DNA of 23,485 nt. It comes from Bacteroidota bacterium. Lineage in GTDB: Bacteria > Bacteroidota > Bacteroidia > Bacteroidales > Bacteroidaceae. Shown piece by piece: positions 7,571-15,975 of the stretch. The DNA is taken from positions 1-23,485 of the forward strand of contig JAEXAJ010000141.1 in NCBI GenBank assembly GCA_023458215.1, in the 5' to 3' direction. Under the pieces are notes generated by a model, which saw nothing but the letters and a program-made list of their open reading frames with translations, was not told where the DNA came from and ran no database searches. A program made the translations under genes and the position numbers. Positions within the stretch are counted from its first letter, which is position 1, and every line of letters begins with the position of its first letter.

Positions 7571-8667
7571 TGGAACTTGTATTGATAAGATGGATTATTC
7601 TGAATAGTGATTTTACTTTCCGGATAGTTTTCTATAAACCAAACCAAAAAGGAAGTCACATTAATTTTATCTCTCAACATTATCAACCTCCTTCTCTGAA
7701 ACTCTTCTTTTAGGTTCAGAGTAGAAAGCAACTCATTTGCTTTTAGCAGTAATTCTTTCGTTTGATTTGTCTTAATACCTAAAGTCAGTTTATAAACATG
7801 TTCCAATTCTTCCAACACGCTAATTCTTCCGGCAAAGTCGCTGAATCTAATAGATGGAACTCCCAGCATAGCTGCTTCTACAGACATGCTTTGGCTATCT
7901 GATATCAAGAGAGAAGAGTAATACATAACATGATGGATATCGTTATAACGTATCTTCAACTGATAAGATCTTAATCTTTCATCTAATTCTTTTTCAGAGC
8001 TGATATAGACAACGTATCCGCTATCTTTTGCTAAATTGATAAAATCCAATATCACATCTATGTTAAGACCATTCACATCGGTATCATGATATGCAGTAAG
8101 TTGCGCCAGCCTAACCAAGCAATATTTACATTCAACTATATATTTCTTTTTGACTTCAATATTAGGAGTAAAGAAAGATGGATGCAGATAGGCTAGTTTC
8201 ATATAGCCATAATACGAAATCTTTTTGTCTTCCCACTTTCCTACCCGACATACGGAAGGGACGACTATTGAATCACTATAAGGAAAGGTTACATTAGCCA
8301 GTTTTTTTATAATTTCAATATCATCTTCGAGTACGGTAATACCCGGTATATGCAATATTTTAGAAACTTGAGCAATAGAGGCATCCCCTCCAACCATCAA
8401 ATCAGGTTTATATTTTCGAGCAATATTAAAGACCTTAATAGTTCTGGCTAATGACGCCCATGCTATCGAAGCAAAATTATTTTTCCTAACTTTCTTTTGT
8501 ATGTTCTCATAATCGTACCCCCATTCACATACCAATTCTTCCAGAATATCTTTTGTTTTTAAAAGAATTTTTATTTGGCAACCATCTTTTTGGAGCTGTT
8601 CAATGATATATTTAAAAAAATGGAATTGTGCAGGATGCCCTAAATACAACAATATTCTCTTATTCAT
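7567..8667 (-). CDS. DUF354-family protein with GT-B-like fold
   Basis: This 366-residue protein matches the DUF354 pattern: an N-terminal RILLYLGHPAQFHFFKYII ('GHP.h..f.k.ii'), then KPDLMVGGDASIAQVSKILH and the acidic pair VLEDD (about residues 133-137). Toward the C-terminus it has SLLISDSQSMSVEAAMLGVPSIR (about 254-276), the nucleotide-sugar-binding half of a GT-B/UDP-GlcNAc-epimerase fold. These proteins occur in polysaccharide clusters, but their reaction is not firmly established; a glycosyltransferase or hydrolysing epimerase is possible. Its stop overlaps the start of the WbpI-like epimerase by 4 nt, so the two probably act in the same step or on the same sugar. It starts 11 nt after the second OmpA-domain gene. 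The family call is good; the function is open. Confidence 0.8.
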   Translation of the reverse strand: MNKRILLYLGHPAQFHFFKYIIEQLQKDGCQIKILLKTKDILEELVCEWGYDYENIQKKVRKNNFASIAWASLARTIKVFNIARKYKPDLMVGGDASIAQVSKILHIPGITVLEDDIEIIKKLANVTFPYSDSIVVPSVCRVGKWEDKKISYYGYMKLAYLHPSFFTPNIEVKKKYIVECKYCLVRLAQLTAYHDTDVNGLNIDVILDFINLAKDSGYVVYISSEKELDERLRSYQLKIRYNDIHHVMYYSSLLISDSQSMSVEAAMLGVPSIRFSDFAGRISVLEELEHVYKLTLGIKTNQTKELLLKANELLSTLNLKEEFQRRRLIMLRDKINVTSFLVWFIENYPESKITIQNNPSYQYKFQ

Positions 8668-8678
8668 AAGTTTTCCAC

Positions 8679-9920
8679 TTAAGGTAATATCATAAACTCA
8701 ACGCGTCTGTTCACACTTCGTCCCTTGTCCGTACTATTTTCAGCCCTGGGGTTCAACTTGCTGTAATATGAATAAACCATTCTGTCATAATTTACCCCTT
8801 TATCATTCAAGTATGCCATTACGGCTTTAGACCTTCGTTCGGACAAACCATAATTATAATCCACCGAACCTTTCACATCCGTATGTCCCATTATCAACAG
8901 CCCAATGTCGGGACTATTCAGCATGAGCGTGGCCAGTTTGTCAAGATACAAAGCAAATTCGGGTTTAATGTCGCTCTTGTCAAAATCGAAATGTACCATT
9001 TCGATGCCGCAAAGTCTTTTTCCTCTGATCGATTTCCCTTGCTCTACCAATTGCAACAATTCATCTATATCATAACATTCGGGGTCAGCGGCTCTGTTTG
9101 TAGGCGTTTCCTGAGGAGAGGCTGCTACCTGTTCAGGCACAGTGACATTCTTTTCGGGCAATATCATTGGGTACGCATTGATATAGACCAATTCCTTCTT
9201 ACAAGGCTTTTGAGCTGGAATCGTATAACGCACACCTACAAGTGCAGTAGTCAGGATATCTCCAATCACCTCCGACTTACTATCACTACACACTTGTCCG
9301 TTGTATTTGTTACTCAATCTATTGATATTGAATTCAAAATTCACATCAATATTTTTATAAACTACTTTTGAAACTTCCACACCTCCATAAATTGCAAAAT
9401 TATCTCTAGGCACAGGATTCAACCATTCGTAATTCTTAACAGTTTCATCCAACTCATACGAAGAACTATGAATGAACCCAACACCCAACTTTAATTCCAC
9501 ATTCCATTTCTTTTCCATTCCTACGATTCTGTTCATCCGGATAAAATTAGAAAAATTGAATGTTCCCTCCGCTATAATTCCGTAATGACGGAATGCAAAC
9601 AAAGGGCTATTCTTGTCGTGATCGTAGTAAACTCCTTTATCACTCCCATACAAGAATTGAAGCCTTGAACCCCACATTGGAGTGAATCTCTTCCCTACCG
9701 CAAAAGCATACGAAGGAGTCAGCATCTTGCTCATACTTACAAATCGTGTATTCTCGGCTGCCAGATAATTCACTCCGCCCTGCACCTGATAATACCACTT
9801 CTCATTCCAATTGTACGAAGTACGAACCGTATCCTGAATCCCATCTGTTGCATAACTCTTGGCTATTGCAAACAGGGAGAGAGCTGCAAATGTCAATAAC
9901 GTTTTATTTAATTCTTTCAT
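8679..9920 (-). CDS. OmpA-domain outer-membrane protein with intact peptidoglycan-binding site
   Basis: This 413-residue protein has a signal peptide (about residues 1-24, cleavage near SYAT-D), an eight-strand-like beta-barrel part (about 40-235, ending VGVRYTIPAQ) and a Pro/Thr-rich linker (about 250-280). Its OmpA C-terminal domain (about 305-413) has FDFDKSDIKPE, GHTDVKGS (Asp348) and LSERRSKAV (Arg363). The Asp and Arg are 15 residues apart, as are Asp271 and Arg286 of E. coli OmpA, which bind diaminopimelate. It also ends with the canonical NRRVEFMILP. It should tether the outer membrane to peptidoglycan. It is a tandem paralogue of the gene 22 nt upstream (9943-11157). Sitting in a polysaccharide operon, it may anchor the export complex or the surface polymer; that is inference. 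Confidence 0.9.
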   Translation of the reverse strand: MKELNKTLLTFAALSLFAIAKSYATDGIQDTVRTSYNWNEKWYYQVQGGVNYLAAENTRFVSMSKMLTPSYAFAVGKRFTPMWGSRLQFLYGSDKGVYYDHDKNSPLFAFRHYGIIAEGTFNFSNFIRMNRIVGMEKKWNVELKLGVGFIHSSSYELDETVKNYEWLNPVPRDNFAIYGGVEVSKVVYKNIDVNFEFNINRLSNKYNGQVCSDSKSEVIGDILTTALVGVRYTIPAQKPCKKELVYINAYPMILPEKNVTVPEQVAASPQETPTNRAADPECYDIDELLQLVEQGKSIRGKRLCGIEMVHFDFDKSDIKPEFALYLDKLATLMLNSPDIGLLIMGHTDVKGSVDYNYGLSERRSKAVMAYLNDKGVNYDRMVYSYYSKLNPRAENSTDKGRSVNRRVEFMILP

Positions 9921-9942
9921 AATCTATCGAAGATTAGTACTT

Positions 9943-11157
9943 TTACAACGGCAATATTCCGAACTCAACCGCTTGTTTTAAGTCAGTTGCGTCATGTTCT
10001 TGTCCCGACAGTTCTATATATTGATACGTCAGTCTGTCTCTTGCTATTCCATGCTTTAGCAGATAATCTCTCACCGCATTCATTCGCTGTTCTGTCAGGC
10101 TATTATTCATCACAGGCTCACCCTGCATCGAGAAACCTTTTATCACCAAAACAAGGTTGGTCTTATTCAGCAACTCCACCACCTTATCCAGATAAATAGA
10201 AGCAAATGGCTTTACATTACTTTTCCCATAATCAAAAAACACGCGTTCGCTACTTGCCAACAACTTTCCGCGTATAGACTCTCTATTATCTACCTTTTCC
10301 AACAAATCTTCGATGCTATAATATTCTTCGGTTTTTGCAGGGAGTATCAAGGAGCGTTCATTTACAACAGCCGGCCGTTCGCTCGTTTCACTCTTTACAA
10401 TAGGTTGTATTGTTCGATCTCCCGTATTCACGCTAACCGTTTTCATTCTATGTTTTTGCCGGGTGCTGTTAAAAGTATAGCGCACTCCAACCAATAAATT
10501 CACCAATCCGTCTGCTTTGAATATTGAGCTTGTGGTAGCCTTCTGTCCGTTATAACGATTGTTCATCCAGTTGGTGCTCAACTCCGCATTCACCTCCCAC
10601 TCCGGTGACAAACGCCTGGCAACTTCCACACCTGCATACACAGACAAGTAAACATAATTATTATAATCCACATCATGCAATAGTGCATCTGCAGGAACTT
10701 TGAACGCGGTATATAAAGCTCCTAACCCGAACAATGCACTTACCTCCCAATGATTCGTGTTCCATTTCTTCTTTTTGAGATTCAGGAATTCAGTAAGATT
10801 AAACGTTCCTATACCCAAGAAACCGTAATGCCCGAAAGAATACGCCGGGCTGTTTTTATCATTTGCATAATAAACGCCTTTGTCATCACCGCCGGTAATT
10901 TGCAGGCGCGCTCCCCACACCGGATTAAACCGTTTGCCCAGCGCTATTGAGAGTTGCGGTGAAAGCACCTCCCAGAAATTTACAAAACGAGTGTTTTCCG
11001 CAGCGTTATAGTTTACGCCTCCTTGCAGTTGCAAGTACCACTCTTCATCTTGTCTGTATTTCGTTCGAACAGAGTCATTGCCACTTTGGGCAGCATATCC
11101 TTTAGCCGATAGAATAAATAAACCGAATGTAATCAATACGAATATTCGTCGCTTCAT
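9943..11157 (-). CDS. OmpA-like outer-membrane protein with degenerate C-terminal domain
   Basis: This 404-residue protein has a signal peptide (about 1-22), a beta-barrel region (about 38-230) and an OmpA-like C-terminal domain (about 303-404). It is clearly paralogous to its downstream neighbour: LQGGVNYNAAENTRFV matches VQGGVNYLAAENTRFV, and GVYYANDKNSP matches GVYYDHDKNSP. In the C-terminal domain FFDYGKSNVKP is kept, but the GHTD motif has become GFSM (341-344), so the peptidoglycan-binding Asp is replaced by Met. The LSERR motif is LTEQR, which keeps the last Arg (358), and the terminal NRRVEF is KQAVEF. It should be a membrane protein with weakened or lost peptidoglycan binding. It lies 11 nt after the GT4 gene and 22 nt before the intact copy. 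Confidence 0.85.
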   Translation of the reverse strand: MKRRIFVLITFGLFILSAKGYAAQSGNDSVRTKYRQDEEWYLQLQGGVNYNAAENTRFVNFWEVLSPQLSIALGKRFNPVWGARLQITGGDDKGVYYANDKNSPAYSFGHYGFLGIGTFNLTEFLNLKKKKWNTNHWEVSALFGLGALYTAFKVPADALLHDVDYNNYVYLSVYAGVEVARRLSPEWEVNAELSTNWMNNRYNGQKATTSSIFKADGLVNLLVGVRYTFNSTRQKHRMKTVSVNTGDRTIQPIVKSETSERPAVVNERSLILPAKTEEYYSIEDLLEKVDNRESIRGKLLASSERVFFDYGKSNVKPFASIYLDKVVELLNKTNLVLVIKGFSMQGEPVMNNSLTEQRMNAVRDYLLKHGIARDRLTYQYIELSGQEHDATDLKQAVEFGILPL

Positions 11158-11168
11158 TGTTTTTAATC

Positions 11169-12098
11169 TTAATTTCTTGTTTTACCTACTTCATTATAAA
11201 TAGCTTGGATTCTTTTTGCCACTACCGATAAATCCAATCCCAATTGAATCACTCTATCCCGTCCGTTAGTCTTTCCCTCAAAAGCCAATGCTTGCAGCAA
11301 TTTATCGGCAATGGCTTGTGGCTCTCTTTTCGCAATGAAACATCCTTCCGTTTCCGAAATCACTTCTTTTACATCCCCCACATCCACACTTACTATAGGA
11401 CATCCACACAACATAGCTTCTTTAATAACCATTGGAGATGCTTCCCTGTCCGAAGTCATCAGAAGACAATCGCAAGCATTCATCAATACATTCACTTCTG
11501 CTCTGTTGTATCCTTCCAATTCCACCAACCGGCAATCCTTTAAAAGCGATACAGCCTTTTCGGCCAATTCACTATTCTTCACTGCATTTTCAAACGCACC
11601 GGCAAACAAGATGTATTTATCATTTTCCCGCCAGCCTAAGCTTTGGCGCGCTTCTTGTTTTGAAAATATATAAAAGTTACTTATATCTGTGCCACAAGGC
11701 TGTATTACATGGTTTTTCTTTTTGTAACCGGCCATTTGACAGATTCTCTTACTTACAAAAATATTGAAAGCAGATAACCGCATACAAATGCGCGACAACT
11801 GCAAAAGAACCCCTTTGGAATGCACGTCACTACCATGAAAAGTAGTAATCACAGGCACTTTCCTTTGAAGATTGGCGAGCAGTCCTGACAAACCGTAGTG
11901 GGCATGAATAATATCCGGTTTGTAAGCCTCTATCTTATGTACCAGTGAATGCCGGCATTTCAGATAGCCCGTTATTCCTTTCTCTGATATTCCATAATAA
12001 TCAAACTCGACACCCAAGCGAGATAAGGACTTGACTTGTTCTTGTACAAAAGGAGAAAGACTTCCGGTGGTATTACTTGCTACAATTAAAACTTTCAT
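11169..12098 (-). CDS. GT4-family glycosyltransferase (GT-B fold)
   Basis: This 309-residue protein resembles retaining GT4 transferases. Its N-terminal half contains KPDIIHAHYGLSGLLA and VITTFHGSDVH, the acceptor-side motifs of the family. The C-terminal half has the donor-binding motif DREASPMVIKEAMLCGCPIV, with the expected E-x7-E pair, followed by VSVDVGDVKEVI. It is somewhat shorter than most family members (350-400), but both domains are present. It is cytoplasmic and adds one sugar to the lipid-linked repeat unit. It lies 30 nt after the Wzy-like gene and 11 nt before the first OmpA-like gene. Donor and acceptor cannot be told from sequence. Confidence 0.9.
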   Translation of the reverse strand: MKVLIVASNTTGSLSPFVQEQVKSLSRLGVEFDYYGISEKGITGYLKCRHSLVHKIEAYKPDIIHAHYGLSGLLANLQRKVPVITTFHGSDVHSKGVLLQLSRICMRLSAFNIFVSKRICQMAGYKKKNHVIQPCGTDISNFYIFSKQEARQSLGWRENDKYILFAGAFENAVKNSELAEKAVSLLKDCRLVELEGYNRAEVNVLMNACDCLLMTSDREASPMVIKEAMLCGCPIVSVDVGDVKEVISETEGCFIAKREPQAIADKLLQALAFEGKTNGRDRVIQLGLDLSVVAKRIQAIYNEVGKTRN

Positions 12099-12128
12099 TG
12101 TTAAGCAATATGTAAAATTAAAACTTAT

Positions 12129-13469
12129 TTATCGTAAATTCCATAACAAGCAAATTCCTAAGATACCGACAAAATAAACATACTGCATTTTATTGGATAT
12201 CTTGAAAGATAATTTATCATAATCGTGTTTAGCCAGAAACCAAAAAGAAACGATATACATCATTGCTAAATGAGGCATTGACAAACGGGTCTCTAAACCT
12301 TTCACACTAATCGCTACACCAACCGCATTTATCAAGAAAAACACAACAAACGGATAAGCTTTCACATGACGTTCTTTAATAATGAAATAAGTGCCTAAAA
12401 AGAATGGGACACATAACAAAAAGCGATACAGTAAACCTGAAGCATAAAGCGATGTCTTCGATAATGATTTTACTTTTATTGATGGAAAAGGTCCGACCAA
12501 TGCAGCTAACGGATCAGCTAATTGATTTACGAATCCCCCTTCTCCTGCTAATTCATTTTTCCGTTCAACTATTAATTCTACATTGCCCCCCCTTAAATAC
12601 CTATCAAAAGTATAAGCAAACAAAGAGGTTGAACAAAGAACTAATGATAGAAGAACTATCAATACAGCAGCTGTAGTTCCTTTCACATAAAGCAATACAT
12701 ATGTAATTCCAAATGTAGCAATTAATAATAAAGACGTTGGTATTCTGAATAATAAAACAAGCAAAGAGAATAAAAAAGTTAACACTAAATATTTTTTTTC
12801 TCTCTTTCTAATATAAGTCATAAAGCAACTAAACGAAGACATAATAACAGCAATCATGAAAGTTTCTTTCAAACATACAGAATAGAAAACAGTAATAAAA
12901 GAAGCTAATGAAAAACTCAAAGCTGCAATAAATGCATATCGGCGTGGTAAGAGGTTTCTTCCGATATCAAATACTAATAAGGCAGTAATGGTACCGATAA
13001 TACAGTAACAGAAATACAAAAAGATCAAAGATGGTATTATTCTAAAGACCATAGAGATTCCAATGAAAGCCCCCACATCATCTATTCCATATCCCAATAC
13101 ATCTGTTGCATAATTGTACCCATCTATAAACGACATGTTTGCCATCTTCATTGCTACCGTATGATAGATTAATCCGTCTCTTTTTGAGAAAAGAAAAATA
13201 TCTCCATCAATCGTATATGAAACTAATCCCCATATAATAACCTCTACTACTGAAATGATTAGAACTATTAATGCTAAATTACGTTTTGTATAAAACGAAT
13301 TAGTCATCAAAGTAGATCGATATATAGTAATGCCGTACAGGACAAATGTTGTAAAAGAAGCAAGATATATCCATATAAAATTAGGATTACTAATTATTAA
13401 AGCGGTAAACACTGTAAACAAAATAGCACCTAAATATAGATATGCCCTATTTATCATCTGTAATAGCAT
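12129..13469 (-). CDS. Polytopic membrane protein, likely Wzy-type polysaccharide polymerase
   Basis: This 446-residue protein is strongly hydrophobic, with roughly eleven or twelve predicted transmembrane stretches. Examples are the first 45 residues, LALIVLIISVVEVIIWGLVSYTI, YVLLYVKGTTAAVLIVLLSLVL and the C-terminal YVYFVGILGICLLWNL. A larger polar loop of about 60 residues (near 285-345, YLRGGNVELIVERKNELAGEGG) is present, as in O-antigen/capsule polymerases, where a periplasmic loop takes part in catalysis. Wzy proteins have little sequence conservation, so the call rests on topology, size and position between the deacetylase and a glycosyltransferase in a cluster that also has Wzx, Wza and Wzc. 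It is the only candidate polymerase in the window. A second Met at residue 5 is an alternative start. Confidence 0.72.
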   Translation of the reverse strand: MLLQMINRAYLYLGAILFTVFTALIISNPNFIWIYLASFTTFVLYGITIYRSTLMTNSFYTKRNLALIVLIISVVEVIIWGLVSYTIDGDIFLFSKRDGLIYHTVAMKMANMSFIDGYNYATDVLGYGIDDVGAFIGISMVFRIIPSLIFLYFCYCIIGTITALLVFDIGRNLLPRRYAFIAALSFSLASFITVFYSVCLKETFMIAVIMSSFSCFMTYIRKREKKYLVLTFLFSLLVLLFRIPTSLLLIATFGITYVLLYVKGTTAAVLIVLLSLVLCSTSLFAYTFDRYLRGGNVELIVERKNELAGEGGFVNQLADPLAALVGPFPSIKVKSLSKTSLYASGLLYRFLLCVPFFLGTYFIIKERHVKAYPFVVFFLINAVGVAISVKGLETRLSMPHLAMMYIVSFWFLAKHDYDKLSFKISNKMQYVYFVGILGICLLWNLR

Positions 13470-13489
13470 GGTCTGAACATATTAAATGG

Positions 13490-14365
13490 TCAACAAGATG
13501 TTTTACGAATAAAAGAGGTCAACGGTTTATAATATTTCCCCATAAATAATTTTAAAGCTATAAATTTCAAAGAGCCACAACTCAGACCATACCGAGGTAT
13601 TGCATAAACATTATCAGATTTAGATATATTATGAGCTTCTGTAGAAAAAGCCAGTTGAACTGAAGTTTCTCTTAAAATACTCATTTCACGTCTACCAAAA
13701 TCCCTGATGGGAGTACCATTGGGATAAGCAAACGTGCGAACAGGGTGTTGCAGTTCTACTTCTAATAGGGCTATAGACTCTTTTATTTCTTTCACTGCCC
13801 TTTCTTCACTTTCGTTAGCCAAGAACGGATGGAGCATGGTATGTGCACCAATTTCAACTAACCCCTCTCTATCTATTTGCTGAATTTGTTGTATAGTCAT
13901 GTTTTGAGGAGTTTTGGGTGCTACATTACACTCGGATTGATATCTTTTTATTATTTTCCAGATATCATCTAATGATAACTTATTCAAATTTGATTTCAAC
14001 GAAAGTCGATTATCATAAGTCAAAGCTGTTTCTGTTGCAAACAGCTTTTTCATTTTTAAAGAATTATAATCGGATATTTCCTGAAACCAAAAGTTTACAG
14101 TCCCCTTTCTTTGAGCAATTAAGGGAGAAACAAAGAAAATTGACGGTATATTGTGTTTTTTTAGTATTGGGTATATTGTTTCATAGGATGATAAATGCCC
14201 ATCATCAACAGTTATTAAACAAGCATTATTCAACTTGGCATCATTATAATAAAATTCATACAGTTGATTAATGCTAATCATTTGATAGTTCTTTTTCAAA
14301 TATGTCACTACTTGCTCAAACCAATCAGAATCGTGTACTTCATGGAAGTTAATAACTTTACTCAT
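13490..14365 (-). CDS. NodB-domain polysaccharide deacetylase
   Basis: This 291-residue protein has the NodB metal-dependent deacetylase motifs in order: TVDDG (residues 52-56, with the catalytic-base and metal Asp pair), HTMLH (175-179, the metal-binding H-x3-H), and RTFAYPNG (210-217). No signal peptide is visible, so it would act in the cytoplasm, on lipid-linked intermediates or sugar precursors, unlike secreted chitin or peptidoglycan deacetylases. An insertion of about 90 residues separates motifs 1 and 2. Its ATG overlaps the acyltransferase stop by 4 nt (ATGA, 14362-14365). Acetyl addition and removal are thus encoded by coupled genes. It could also act on an N-acetyl group of a HexNAc residue. 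Confidence 0.87.
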   Translation of the reverse strand: MSKVINFHEVHDSDWFEQVVTYLKKNYQMISINQLYEFYYNDAKLNNACLITVDDGHLSSYETIYPILKKHNIPSIFFVSPLIAQRKGTVNFWFQEISDYNSLKMKKLFATETALTYDNRLSLKSNLNKLSLDDIWKIIKRYQSECNVAPKTPQNMTIQQIQQIDREGLVEIGAHTMLHPFLANESEERAVKEIKESIALLEVELQHPVRTFAYPNGTPIRDFGRREMSILRETSVQLAFSTEAHNISKSDNVYAIPRYGLSCGSLKFIALKLFMGKYYKPLTSFIRKTSC

Positions 14366-14877
14366 CGTTCTTCTATTTTATATAAAACTTTAGCTGGACA
14401 ACCTGCCACAACTGTCCAGGCGGGTACGTCTTTGGTGACCAAAGCTCCAGCTCCGACAACTGCACCTTCTCCTACCGTCACTCCCGGCATTATCATTGCA
14501 CCCATACTAATGCAACATCCCTTTTTTAACACTACCGGAGCTAAAATAAAGGGCAAATCCTTATATCTTTCTTCAGCATAGTATACTTTCATATTTCGAC
14601 GGTGGCATAGAATCAGACAACGAGATGCTATCCATACATCATCCTCTATAGTTATCAATTTTGCATTATCTACATCATAATACACATCCAGACCAATTGA
14701 CACATTTTTGCCAACATTACACCCCGTTACTCTCCACAGAACACTCCGTTTAAGAACAATATTCAAATAAAACAGTACAACACCGTTACGTGCTCTATTC
14801 GCCAGAAACCAGTACCATAGTTTCTTTACATGTTTGGGGATATGACTAATTTTATTAACGATATAATTAAAGTTCAT
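14362..14877 (-). CDS. Left-handed beta-helix (hexapeptide) O-acetyltransferase
   Basis: This protein of about 171 residues has the hexapeptide-repeat ending of the LbetaH acyltransferase family: NVSIGLDVYYDVDNAKLITIEDDVWIASRC, CHRRNMKVYYAEERYKDLP, then GCCISMGAMIMPGVTVGEGAVVGAGALVTKDVPAWTVVAGCPAK. The catalytic His is probably in LILCHRRNM. It resembles acetyltransferases that modify sugars of surface polysaccharide. I take ATG 14875-14877 as the start (MNFNYIVNKIS), 4 nt after the pyruvyl-transferase stop. An in-frame TTG at 14898 would add seven residues and overlap the upstream gene, which is less likely. Its stop overlaps the deacetylase start. Confidence 0.87.
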   Translation of the reverse strand: MNFNYIVNKISHIPKHVKKLWYWFLANRARNGVVLFYLNIVLKRSVLWRVTGCNVGKNVSIGLDVYYDVDNAKLITIEDDVWIASRCLILCHRRNMKVYYAEERYKDLPFILAPVVLKKGCCISMGAMIMPGVTVGEGAVVGAGALVTKDVPAWTVVAGCPAKVLYKIEER

Positions 14878-14881
14878 AGCA

Positions 14882-15973
14882 TTACTGTCGTTTTGCAAAA
14901 GCGCTACACTTTTCTATTAACATTTTTTTGTATAGATTGTAATTATCTTTATTAACTATACAACTATCAAGACCTATCTTGTTTATTTTCACCAATAATT
15001 CATCATCTGTTGTTAATCTATTTTTCTCAAAAACAAGGATTCTAAATAAATCACTCAATCCCTTAAAACGTCCGACACTATGAATATTCTTTCCTTTGTA
15101 TGGATTGTCTAGTGTAGTAAATATTACTGGGGTTTCAATCCCTAAGCAAGGCAATGCAGCATGAATTCTGCTGGTTACTACCAACGATGCCTTCGCATAT
15201 CTTTTCACTAATTCATTTGCTATTTCAAAGCGTTCTGCACTCATATCAACAGGAGAAGGTTCTTGTATATGAGTAATATAAGTAGCTTGAGTTAATAATT
15301 CATCAGTAAATTTAGTTTTATATACACGATAAAAGCATGCGGCGCGTAATATAGACTCTATTTTATATAAAATCTTATTTCTTTTCACGAATAAAGACTT
15401 AAAGAAAAAACGCTTTGCAATCTTCATAACTAATCTATAATTAAATAATAATGTAACAATTGATTTACTTATAGGTATCAGAGAGATTCTTTTATTAGTA
15501 TTGCGATGAAATTCATAATATGGATCGACAAATATAATTTCCCCACTCTTTTCATTTTCTTTATACTTCAATCCTAAAGTGAGTGTCAAACAAGATGAAT
15601 AATATGCTGAAATACCATTTTTTAACAATGTCTCCATGGTATCCATATCCCTGCAACCTATTGGCTCATGTTTCTTCAAATATTCAACACCTTCATGGCT
15701 TAACATTTTATTGTAAGCGCCTGGAGTGATGTGAAACGATACAAATAAAGGTAAAATATCAGCTGACGGTGGCCAGTTATTAGGATTAGACATAAACCAG
15801 CCATTCATAATGACTTTTACACATTCTCCCCCAGTAGTAAATTTATCAATATATTCCTGTTGTATGTGGTAGTCTATTGTTTCAAAGAACTGTGAAGCAG
15901 CGAGGCTTTGAATATAATCTCCAATATTTTTTCTTCCCAACAATGTTTCTTTATAAAGTAATCCGGTTTTCAT
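14882..15973 (-). CDS. Polysaccharide pyruvyl transferase family protein
   Basis: This 363-residue protein matches the PF04230/CsaB-like pattern. The N-terminus has the family's NIGDYIQSLAASQFF ('NiGD...l'), the middle has GCRDMDTMETLLKNGISAYYSSCLTLTL ('.RD..t...L...gi....s.C.tl'), and the C-terminal half has ASLVVTSRIHAALPCLGIETPVIF ('.d.vit.RlH..i.a...g.PvI'), the family's main signature. Members transfer pyruvate from PEP onto sugars as a ketal, giving the polymer negative charge; some act differently. It lies 2 nt after the flippase and 4 nt before the acetyltransferase, in the chain-assembly part of the operon. The pyruvate acceptor is not known. Confidence 0.88.
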   Translation of the reverse strand: MKTGLLYKETLLGRKNIGDYIQSLAASQFFETIDYHIQQEYIDKFTTGGECVKVIMNGWFMSNPNNWPPSADILPLFVSFHITPGAYNKMLSHEGVEYLKKHEPIGCRDMDTMETLLKNGISAYYSSCLTLTLGLKYKENEKSGEIIFVDPYYEFHRNTNKRISLIPISKSIVTLLFNYRLVMKIAKRFFFKSLFVKRNKILYKIESILRAACFYRVYKTKFTDELLTQATYITHIQEPSPVDMSAERFEIANELVKRYAKASLVVTSRIHAALPCLGIETPVIFTTLDNPYKGKNIHSVGRFKGLSDLFRILVFEKNRLTTDDELLVKINKIGLDSCIVNKDNYNLYKKMLIEKCSAFAKRQ

Positions 15974-15975
15974 TA

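Noticed and set aside
8883..9371. Plus-strand open frame of 162 codons
   Set aside because: It lies antisense within the intact OmpA-domain gene and encodes nothing recognisable.
14362..14898. TTG start at 14898 for the acyltransferase
   Set aside because: It overlaps the upstream gene by 17 nt; ATG at 14877 gives normal spacing and keeps the whole recognised domain.
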